A stretch of 12,330 nucleotides of DNA from an uncultured Lachnospiraceae bacterium. GTDB lineage: Bacteria; Bacillota; Clostridia; Lachnospirales; Lachnospiraceae. Shown here one piece after another: positions 1-6,539 of this stretch. The number at the start of each line of letters is the position of its first letter. Position 1 is the first letter of the stretch. The stretch spans positions 1-12,330 of the forward strand of contig CAKRPI010000063.1 in assembly GCA_934376945.1 (NCBI GenBank), given 5' to 3'. The translations under genes were made by a program, and so were the position numbers. The notes below the pieces were generated by a model. That model was given only the letters and a program-made list of their open reading frames with translations. It was not told the DNA's origin and did not search any database.

Positions 1-123
1 GGTAATACGTGATACGTTCCAGTACAGGAACCATAGAAAATCACCACCCTGTTGTTATTGATGTCAGAGCTAATGGGTAGAGTGCCTTGTATTTTATTAT
101 CGCGGAGTATCCGCCAGATGAAA

Positions 124-258
124 TTTGAGCGCAGATAAGCATTCCCCCACTTCAAGTGCGCGAAGTACTAAGCGGTGGGTAAAGGGAATGCTTATGTCAG
201 TGTGAGTTGAAAGCTCCCACTGACAGGTCGCGAAGCGACTGCGTTCATGAAATATCAT
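124..258. repeat. Structured direct repeat, left copy
   Basis: This segment is repeated in the same orientation at 12194-12330, with about six substitutions plus a 2-base difference in a purine run. It folds into successive hairpins. The first pairs ATAAGCATTCC (135-145) with GGAATGCTTAT (185-195), CCCAC (146-150) with GTGGG (175-179), and an inner AGTGC (155-159) with GTACT (165-169, one G.T pair). The second pairs GTCAGTGTGAG (196-206) with CTCCCACTGAC (214-224), with one mismatch. The third is GTCGC-GAA-GCGAC (227-239). The unit is bounded by TGAGCGCA (126-133) and TGCGTTCA (240-247), nearly inverted copies of each other. Short stop-free frames here are accidental. It resembles an interspersed palindromic repeat or MITE-like element; I cannot name the family. 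Confidence 0.85.
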
Positions 259-336
259 AAGGGGGACCCGCTTGCGGGAGGATTCCTTATGATCCTGCAA
301 GTAGCGAAGCGGATTGCGAATGTCCGTTTGAACGCA
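240..336. repeat. Second structured unit, abutting the left repeat
   Basis: Directly after the repeated segment lies another folding unit bounded by TGCGTTCA (240-247) and its inverted match TGAACGCA (329-336). It contains ATCATAAGG (254-262) pairing with CCTTATGAT (285-293), an inner CCCG-CTTG-CGGG hairpin (267-278), and a GCAA/TTGC stem (297-300 and 314-317) around GCGAAGC (304-310). GCGAAGC also forms the tip of the hairpin at 227-239. The right-hand repeat copy is cut by the window edge just as this unit would begin (12323-12330 matches 251-258), so it probably has this unit too. Confidence 0.65.
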
Positions 337-407
337 TCCTTAAAAATACAGGATTTTTATCCCGGCAATACAAAATTCCATTAGACTCTGAATGGTAATA
401 CATCGTT

Positions 408-441
408 AATATTATTTGTAAAATCGTTGCAGAATAATATT
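408..441. promoter_or_regulatory. Inverted repeat at the WYL promoter, candidate operator
   Basis: A perfect 9-base inverted repeat, AATATTATT (408-416) and AATAATATT (433-441), is separated by 16 bases. Its right arm lies between the -35 and -10 boxes of the promoter driving the WYL gene. ATCGTT also occurs twice, at 402-407 and 423-428, 21 bases apart (two helical turns). The position suits autoregulation by the WYL protein. The repeat is AT-only, so chance occurrence is possible. Confidence 0.4.
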
Positions 442-455
442 TATTGACGTATAAT
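427..455 (+). promoter_or_regulatory. Sigma-A-type promoter upstream of the WYL gene
   Basis: TTGCAG (427-432) and a consensus TATAAT (450-455) are separated by exactly 17 bases. Transcription would start around 462, leaving an untranslated leader of about 40 bases before the ATG at 505. The leader is purine-rich and contains the ribosome binding site GAAAGGAAAG (491-500). This is the best promoter upstream of the whole plus-strand gene set and probably also serves the genes after 1753. Confidence 0.65.
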
Positions 456-504
456 TTTAACGAGAAAAGAGAGATAAAGCGGGTGGAAACGAAAGGAAAG
501 AAAA

Positions 505-1686
505 ATGGGGGAAACAGAAAACAAAGCGGAGCGGATTTTATCGCTCTACACAAGACTACAGGCAGGAGAAACCATCGATAAACAAAAAGAAAGCGATGCG
601 TTTCAGGTCAGCACCCGCACGATTCAGAGAGATTTAAACGATATCCAGTGCTTTCTGGAAAATCAGCAGACGTACGGGGCAGCAGTACGGCAGGTGATCT
701 ACGACCGCACATCCGGCGGCTACCGGATGATCGCCGGAGAGCAGGACTGCCTTGAGGCAAAAGAGATTCTGGCGATCTGCAAAGTACTGCTTGAAAGCCG
801 CTGCCTGATGCACGAAGAACTTTTTCCGATGCTCGGCAAACTGATCCGCTGCGGAAATCCAGATGCCCAGCGTCAGCTGCACAATTTTATCGAAAATGAG
901 CGCTACCATTACACCGACTTGCACCATGGCAAACGTCTCCTCGATACGCTCTGGAAGCTGGAACAGGCCGTGTGGAACCAGAATTATCTTGAGATCCGTT
1001 ACCACAAAGCGAGCTGCCAGGAACTGGTGGCGCGCAGGGTACGGCCGGTCGGGATTCTGTTTTCGGAGTTTTATTTTTATCTGTTGGCGTATATAGAGCC
1101 GGAAAAGAAAACCGAAAACAAAGAAGTGCCGGAAAAAGAACGGGCAGACAGTGATTCGGTAAATGGCTCCGCACAGATCAGGGAGCACATTTTGAATGAG
1201 AAAAAACAGCCGCCTGATAAGTCCTCTGTATCTGGTGAAGAAAAGTTGACGCAGAGTTTGAATGCTGATTTTAAAGAAAGGAATCAGGCATTTTGCAGAG
1301 AATCCTGTGGAGCGGCTCAGCCGGATGAAGAGAATTCACACGAACCCTATCAGGTATTCTACGGCAGCCCGCGCGAACAGTCACCGACTATCTACCGCGT
1401 CGACCGCCTGGAGCGCCTGAAAGTCCTGGACGACCACTTTCCGGTCGAGTACGCCTCCCGCTTTGAGGAAGGCGAGCTGCGCAAGCGCATCCAGTTCATG
1501 TACGGCGGCAAGCTGAAAAAAGTCCGTTTCCGCTACCACGGCACCTGCCCGGACTACATCCTGGACCGCCTGCCGACCGCGAAGATCATCAGAAGAGATG
1601 AGGATGGAATGCTGATCGAGGCGGAGGTGTTTGGAGATGGGATACATTTCTGGATGAAGGGGCAGGGAGAGGTGGAAGAGGTGTGA
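505..1686 (+). CDS. WYL-domain transcriptional regulator with an internal disordered insert
   Basis: A 393-residue regulator. Residues about 1-60 form a winged helix-turn-helix with the recognition segment VSTRTIQRDLNDI, as in DeoR/HTH_11-type WYL proteins. A central helical region and a WYL domain follow, visible as LEIRYHKA, RPVGILFSEFYFYLLAYI (ending at 197) and IYRVDRLERLKVLDDHFP (from 296). WYL domains are ligand-sensing modules, and several WYL regulators control defence islands (CapW, BrxR). The strands before and after residues 198-295 are normally close together. Here about 96 polar Lys/Glu/Ser-rich residues are inserted, encoded by more A-rich DNA than the GC-rich flanks. The gene lies 66 bases upstream of the dynamin gene with no terminator between, so it is the likely regulator of that operon. 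Family assignment is firm; the signal sensed is unknown. Confidence 0.85.
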   Translation: MGETENKAERILSLYTRLQAGETIDKQKESDAFQVSTRTIQRDLNDIQCFLENQQTYGAAVRQVIYDRTSGGYRMIAGEQDCLEAKEILAICKVLLESRCLMHEELFPMLGKLIRCGNPDAQRQLHNFIENERYHYTDLHHGKRLLDTLWKLEQAVWNQNYLEIRYHKASCQELVARRVRPVGILFSEFYFYLLAYIEPEKKTENKEVPEKERADSDSVNGSAQIREHILNEKKQPPDKSSVSGEEKLTQSLNADFKERNQAFCRESCGAAQPDEENSHEPYQVFYGSPREQSPTIYRVDRLERLKVLDDHFPVEYASRFEEGELRKRIQFMYGGKLKKVRFRYHGTCPDYILDRLPTAKIIRRDEDGMLIEAEVFGDGIHFWMKGQGEVEEV

Positions 1687-1752
1687 GAGGAAAAGAATTA
1701 TTCAGCCCGTATATATGTGACAGAAATAAAAGAAATCTGGAGGTGATGAAAA

Positions 1753-3090
1753 GTGAATCCCATTGTATTGGAAGCATCTCAAATGCTTGGTCGACATCCA
1801 ATCCTGGATGAAGAAGATGCATATAAGATTAAATATCTAAATGTATTGGAATATTTTGTGCGGACGTATTCTGCAAGTGACATCTGGGCGAATGAGACAC
1901 TGGCATTTTATGTAAAAAAAATGTTGAAAGATGCAGGGCAATATCGTTACAAGAATTTTAATTTACAGACAGATATAAGACCTGTATTGATACCACGAGT
2001 TCATCCATTTAAGATTTTTACATATAGTTACTGTTTGATTATCGACTGCATTTTTATTTGTGCATTTGGCGATAAAGAAAAGGGAAAGGAGATTTATACA
2101 GAGTTATCATCGGTTTATCCGATTTTTTATCAGGAAAAATTACGCCGTGTATTTGAAGCAATGTATGATTCTTCTGTTTCTACGGATGGAGTAGGTCAGA
2201 TTGAATATCTGAAAAAATGTTGGGATCGAAATTGTGAGTTCTTTAAAGAAGAGCCTGTGAAAGTTATTGTTACTGCCAACATGAGCGCCGGGAAATCGAC
2301 GCTCTTAAATGCCTTTGTAGGAAAAAGGGTGAATAAAACGCAGAACGATGCCTGTACAGCTAAGATACATAAAATTGTGAATAAGCCGTATGAAGACGGA
2401 TTCTGTTATGAGTGGGATTATCTGCTGGATTTGGATGCTGATTATGAGACGTTAATGGATGATAATTCAGATAATCCAAGTCCGAAAATTACAGTAGGTG
2501 CCTTTTTCAGAACTATTGGACAGAGACCGAAGCGAGTCTGGCTTATTGATACGCCGGGAGTAAATTCTTCCCAGAATACAGACCACAAATTACTGACTGA
2601 GGAGACAATTCGTAATACGGAAGCGGATCTGCTCATTTATTTAATGAATGGTGAGAATATTGGAACAGATGATGATAGAAAACACCTGTTGTTTATACAG
2701 GAAAACTATGAGGGGAAAATTCTTTTTGTGGTGAATAAGGTAGATCGCTTTAGAAGAGGAGAGGATTCTATCGAAGAAACACTAAAAAAAGTTGTGTTTG
2801 ATCTAACGAATCTTGGATTTGAAAATCCGGAAGTTGTTCCAGTATCATCTTATGCGGCGTATCTCGCAAAAATGAGCATATTTTCGGAATCACTGGATGA
2901 GGATGATCAGGATGAATATGAGCGCTTATCCAGAAAAATGAAGAAAGCGGAATATCAGCTTGGAAGATATTATCCGGAGGAAGTGAGAGAGAATATTGAT
3001 ATTGGGCGGAAAGATCAGAACCGTTTGCTTTTGTTACACTCTGGTTTATTGCATCTGGAAAAAATGATTTATAATTATAATATGAGGTGA
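1753..3090 (+). CDS. Dynamin-like GTPase, short member of a tandem pair
   Basis: A 445-residue protein with a central dynamin-type GTPase domain. The P-loop is ANMSAGKST (175-183), G3 is DTPG (266-269) and G4 is NKVD (328-331). The SAGKSTLLNA form of the P-loop is typical of dynamins and large bacterial dynamin-like proteins rather than Era/Ras GTPases. About 150 helical residues precede the domain and only about 100 follow G4, so there is no long stalk/paddle region as in full-length bacterial dynamins. I infer that it works with its larger neighbour, as paired bacterial dynamins do. Translation starts at GTG 1753, placed by a strong GGAGG at 1739-1743. The stop is followed within 8 bases by the next start. 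It may bind membranes or only regulate its partner; the sequence shows no membrane segment. Confidence 0.85.
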   Translation: MNPIVLEASQMLGRHPILDEEDAYKIKYLNVLEYFVRTYSASDIWANETLAFYVKKMLKDAGQYRYKNFNLQTDIRPVLIPRVHPFKIFTYSYCLIIDCIFICAFGDKEKGKEIYTELSSVYPIFYQEKLRRVFEAMYDSSVSTDGVGQIEYLKKCWDRNCEFFKEEPVKVIVTANMSAGKSTLLNAFVGKRVNKTQNDACTAKIHKIVNKPYEDGFCYEWDYLLDLDADYETLMDDNSDNPSPKITVGAFFRTIGQRPKRVWLIDTPGVNSSQNTDHKLLTEETIRNTEADLLIYLMNGENIGTDDDRKHLLFIQENYEGKILFVVNKVDRFRRGEDSIEETLKKVVFDLTNLGFENPEVVPVSSYAAYLAKMSIFSESLDEDDQDEYERLSRKMKKAEYQLGRYYPEEVRENIDIGRKDQNRLLLLHSGLLHLEKMIYNYNMR

Positions 3091-3098
3091 AAAGAACT

Positions 3099-5363
3099 AT
3101 GAGAGAAATATTTATTGAGTACAATCCATATCGCTTGGAAACATCAATTACAATTGACGGGGTTGCGCCAAAACAGAACAGTCGTTTAAATTTTGGGGAG
3201 CGTCGTCTTCAGGAATGGATCGAGGAATTACCGGAAATTCTTTTTGAAGAATGCTGTAGCCGTGATTTTAGAATCACATTTCATGGTACAATTCTTGACT
3301 ATGAAGATGTGGAGGCCATGGCGAAAGAAGCAAAGAAAAGTGGCTTGAATATAGAACTGAAACACATACCTGCGAAAGAAGTGGGGGATAAAGAAAGTGC
3401 GATTGATGAAATCTTTGATGAGATTCAGGCGGGTCCATTTGAAGAACTGAAGCAACCAAATCTGATACGGGCATTTAATCTGGCGAAAGGCAAGGAATTT
3501 GAAGTCAATGTCGTTGCGACAATGAGTGCGGGTAAATCGACGCTGATTAATGCACTTCTTGGTCAAAAACTGATGCCGGCAAAACAGGAAGCCTGCACTG
3601 CGACAATTACAAAGATAAAAGATAATGATTCGGATCATTTTATGGCAAAAGTGTACGATGCGAATGATAATCTTATCAAGGTACAGCCGGAGCTTTCGCT
3701 TGAAACTATGAATGATTTGAACAGCAATCCGCAGGTTTCACGGATTGAAGTGGAAGGGAATATTCCATTTGTTACAGCGGATGATGTAGCACTTGTACTC
3801 GTAGATACTCCAGGTCCGAACAATTCAAGAGATCCGGAACATAGAGCAGCGACTGTCCGGATGCTGAAAGAATCTTCAAAAGCAGTCGTACTTTATATCT
3901 TAAATGCGACTCAGCTTGCAGTAAATGATGATTATAGTTTGCTGAATTATGTGGCTGAGAGTATGAGGGTCGGTGGTAAGCAGTCACGGGATCGTTTCAT
4001 ATTTGTTGTAAATAAATTGGATGAGTTTAAGAAGAAGGAGGATAATATTGAGGCGGCATTGAAAAAAGTCCGAGATTATCTGCATGATAATGGAATTGAG
4101 AATCCGAATATTTATCCGGCTTCTGCGCTTACGGCACTTAATATCAGGACAATTCTTGCAGAAAGTGATGATGATGACGATGACGATGTATACGAGGCAA
4201 AAGGCAAAGTAAAGAAGTTTAACAAGAATGAAGAAATGTATTTTGAAAAAATGGCACCGCTTACCCCATCCATACGGGGAGAAATTGAAAGCCAGCTCAT
4301 TAAGATGAGAAACAGCGGCGATATTAAAGGAGAAGCTTTGATTCACTGTGGCATTGTTCCAATTGAAAAGGCGATAAGGACGTATGTTCAAAAATACGCA
4401 AAGACAGCGAAAATCAAAAATATTGTGGATACTTTTTCAAAGTGTCTTGAAAGTGCAAGATCGTTTGAGACAATGAAACAGGAAATTGCAGAAAATCAGG
4501 AGAAACAGAAAGAGATACTTGCTAATATTGATGTGATAAAGAAAAAACTTGCCAGTGGAGAGAATGCGAAAAGTTTTAAAATGGAAATTGAAAAAATTAA
4601 TTATGATAAAAAAATTGGAGAATTGGCAAGGAAAATTGTAAAAGCAGGTCAGGCTAAGATTACAGAGCACTTTGCTTTCAGTGATGTGAAAATAAGTATA
4701 CAAGAAGCAGAGGAACTTTGCCAGCAGTTTGCTAATTTTGCAAAAAATCTTCAAGCAGAGATTCAGGTGCAGCTGGAAGATTTGATTGAAAATAATGTTC
4801 AGAAAAGTGCAAGTGATTTATTGGAAAAATATAAAAAGAAAATTTCAGCACTTGTAGAGGATGTAAATATAGGCAGTATGGCAATTGACCCGTTTGAGTT
4901 GATGGCTGGCGAAATTTCTGTGGATACCTCTTCTCTTATTAGTCATCTGACAGAAACGGAACGCGTTAAAGTTGACGAGGTTTGGGTTGAGAATACAAAC
5001 AAAAAGTGGTATAAGCCGTGGACTTGGTTTCAGGAAAAAGGCCATTGGAAGGACATCTATGGAGATCAGGAATACGTAGATGCAACTAAGCTTATGCACC
5101 GCTTTTTTACACCTGTCGAGGAACGAATGTATGAAAATAGAGATGAGGCTGTTGCGTATGCTAAGGCGCAGACGGAAAAAGTTAAAAGGAGTTTTTCCAG
5201 AAAATTTGATGAACTTGATGAAGTATTAAAAGGAAAATTGCAGGAACTGGAAAACTGTGCGAGAGACAATACAAATATGGAACGGCAAATTCAGGAATCA
5301 CAGAGAAAATTGAGCTGGCTTGAAAACATTCAAAGTCAAATAAAAGAGATTCTGGATATATAA
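3099..5363 (+). CDS. Dynamin-like GTPase, full-length member of the pair
   Basis: A 754-residue bacterial dynamin-like protein. Residues 1-125 form a small N-terminal domain. The GTPase domain has ATMSAGKST (140-148), DTPG (236-239) and NKLD (305-308). A run of seven Asp (357-363) lies in a loop late in the domain. From about 430 to 590 the sequence is strongly helical and charged (coiled-coil stalk). A Trp-rich patch with WYKPWTWF (about 635-645) is typical of the membrane-contacting region of bacterial dynamins, and a final long helix completes the stalk. Such proteins bind and remodel membranes using GTP. I chose ATG 3099 because GAGGTG (3084-3089) is correctly spaced for it. An in-frame GTG at 3087, overlapping the previous stop by 4 bases, has no ribosome binding site. 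It shares the MSAGKSTLxNA P-loop with its neighbour, so the two are paralogous in the GTPase core. Confidence 0.88.
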   Translation: MREIFIEYNPYRLETSITIDGVAPKQNSRLNFGERRLQEWIEELPEILFEECCSRDFRITFHGTILDYEDVEAMAKEAKKSGLNIELKHIPAKEVGDKESAIDEIFDEIQAGPFEELKQPNLIRAFNLAKGKEFEVNVVATMSAGKSTLINALLGQKLMPAKQEACTATITKIKDNDSDHFMAKVYDANDNLIKVQPELSLETMNDLNSNPQVSRIEVEGNIPFVTADDVALVLVDTPGPNNSRDPEHRAATVRMLKESSKAVVLYILNATQLAVNDDYSLLNYVAESMRVGGKQSRDRFIFVVNKLDEFKKKEDNIEAALKKVRDYLHDNGIENPNIYPASALTALNIRTILAESDDDDDDDVYEAKGKVKKFNKNEEMYFEKMAPLTPSIRGEIESQLIKMRNSGDIKGEALIHCGIVPIEKAIRTYVQKYAKTAKIKNIVDTFSKCLESARSFETMKQEIAENQEKQKEILANIDVIKKKLASGENAKSFKMEIEKINYDKKIGELARKIVKAGQAKITEHFAFSDVKISIQEAEELCQQFANFAKNLQAEIQVQLEDLIENNVQKSASDLLEKYKKKISALVEDVNIGSMAIDPFELMAGEISVDTSSLISHLTETERVKVDEVWVENTNKKWYKPWTWFQEKGHWKDIYGDQEYVDATKLMHRFFTPVEERMYENRDEAVAYAKAQTEKVKRSFSRKFDELDEVLKGKLQELENCARDNTNMERQIQESQRKLSWLENIQSQIKEILDI

Positions 5364-5375
5364 TGAGGGAGATTT

Positions 5376-6002
5376 ATGATAACACAGGAATTTGAGGCGG
5401 CGGTGAATGAGAAAAAATTGCTCCGAACAAGAATTATGCTTAAGGATTCTTTGATTATTGACCCGACGTTTGAACAATTTAATGAAATGCGTGCATATGC
5501 GGAAAGAAAATTAAAAGATTCGTTGTATGAAGCGTTTGATGACGGAGAGCTTGAGGCGGATGAATTAAAATGGAATGAGGATATCATGAATGAGGAATTG
5601 GTGTGTTTAGTCACCAATTTCTCAAAAACAAGAATTTCTCATCTGCAAGAGGTTGTCAGAAAGGTATTGAAAAGCAGAGTCGAAGAGATCAGAGATAAAA
5701 AGAAAAAACAAGATGAAAGAAAAGTATTACAAGTTCATCGAGAAAAAACGTCAGATATGAATGGGCATAATAGTAGAAAATCACCTGCGAATAGTAGGTC
5801 TACATCTGGAGGTGGAAATAAAGTCAGACTAGAAGAGAGTTTGATGACAATTAAGAAAAAAATAGAAGGGCTGTATGGAGTTATTAAAAAAATTGATAAA
5901 GCACAAGGAGAGTGGAAAGAGGAGTTTATTGATAAAATAGAAGAGTACACGAAAGAAATCACAAAGGAGCTTGAAAAATACAGGGATAATAAGGCTAAAT
6001 AA
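5376..6002 (+). CDS. Small operon protein: shared N-terminal module plus charged coiled-coil tail
   Basis: A 208-residue protein that I cannot place in a named family. Residues about 1-100 are clearly homologous to the next gene: both have RIMLKDSL-IDPT, F-EM--YA--KL, WNED and NFSK-R motifs in the same order and spacing. After this module comes a Lys-rich linker, a Ser/Gly/Asn-rich stretch (about 128-150), and a C-terminal amphipathic helix rich in Lys and Glu, likely a coiled coil. There is no signal peptide or membrane segment. The start is 12 bases after the second dynamin gene, with a GAGGGAG ribosome binding site (5366-5371). The conserved module is probably an interaction domain for the dynamins or the ATPase, which is inference from context only. 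Confidence 0.8.
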   Translation: MITQEFEAAVNEKKLLRTRIMLKDSLIIDPTFEQFNEMRAYAERKLKDSLYEAFDDGELEADELKWNEDIMNEELVCLVTNFSKTRISHLQEVVRKVLKSRVEEIRDKKKKQDERKVLQVHREKTSDMNGHNSRKSPANSRSTSGGGNKVRLEESLMTIKKKIEGLYGVIKKIDKAQGEWKEEFIDKIEEYTKEITKELEKYRDNKAK

Positions 6003-6014
6003 GGAGGTTTTATA

Positions 6015-6539
6015 ATGGCAATCACAAATGAATTTATGGAAGCAGTACAGTCTGGAAAAGTACTTCGTATCCGAATTATGCTGAAAGACAGTCTTTTGAT
6101 AGATCCGACCTCGAAACTGTTTGATGAGATGTTGCAGTATGCTTCAGAAAAGTTGGGAGATATCTATGCAGAACATGATGGAGAGAAACTTAATTATGAT
6201 AAAGCATCATGGAATGAGGATTATCTTAATCTGCAGATGGTTACGCTTGTCGATAATTTTTCAAAAGAACGAGTCGATCTTTTAAAAGCAATGGTCCGTT
6301 ATCTGTATAAAGACAAAGCAGAGAAGATTGAGGCAGAAAGAGCGAACAAAGCAGAGCGCGGATCAAAAGAACAAAGCAATGGACCTACGCGCAAACAGAT
6401 TGGCGCAGGAGTCACGGCGGCGGGTGGAGTTGCAGCGGTAGCTGGCATTTGTACGTCACAGGTTGCTTTGACTGTCGGCGGTCTGGCAGTCGCAGTGGTG
6501 GGTGTTGCACTGATTGTCAGTGACAAGGGGGATATTTGA
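6015..6539 (+). CDS. Small operon protein: shared N-terminal module plus hydrophobic hairpin
   Basis: A 174-residue paralogue of the preceding protein over its first 100 residues (RIMLKDSLLIDPT, WNEDYLNLQMVTLVDNFSKER). The C-terminus differs completely. After a charged linker (about 104-125), residues 129-168 form a Gly/Ala/Val-rich pair of hydrophobic segments (IGAGVTAAGGVAAVAG, then VALTVGGLAVAVVGVALIV), which reads as a membrane hairpin or glycine-zipper pair and ends in DKGDI. The protein is therefore probably membrane-anchored with its N-terminal module in the cytoplasm. The ribosome binding site AAGGAGG (6001-6007) overlaps the previous stop codon, and the stop of this gene overlaps the next ATG by one base, so translation is probably coupled both ways. 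Family unknown. Confidence 0.8.
   Translation: MAITNEFMEAVQSGKVLRIRIMLKDSLLIDPTSKLFDEMLQYASEKLGDIYAEHDGEKLNYDKASWNEDYLNLQMVTLVDNFSKERVDLLKAMVRYLYKDKAEKIEAERANKAERGSKEQSNGPTRKQIGAGVTAAGGVAAVAGICTSQVALTVGGLAVAVVGVALIVSDKGDI

Noticed and set aside
1..119. A minus-strand frame stays open to the left edge (about 40 residues, ending in VVIFYGSCTGTYHVL).
   Set aside because: It has no clear start or ribosome binding site, its upstream part lies in the structured repeat, and I recognise no family. It could be an edge fragment but cannot be supported.
97..553. Two minus-strand open frames of 67 and 88 codons before the WYL gene.
   Set aside because: They read through hairpin repeats and the WYL promoter, have no ribosome binding sites and have protein-unlike composition.
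634..1188. A 184-codon minus-strand frame inside the WYL gene.
   Set aside because: It is antisense to well-conserved WYL coding sequence, Cys/Phe-rich as antisense shadows are, and has no ribosome binding site.
3087..3098. GTG 3087 as the start of the large dynamin, giving a 4-base GTGA overlap.
   Set aside because: No ribosome binding site precedes it, and GAGGTG at 3084-3089 is properly placed for ATG 3099. Coupling makes it possible but less likely.
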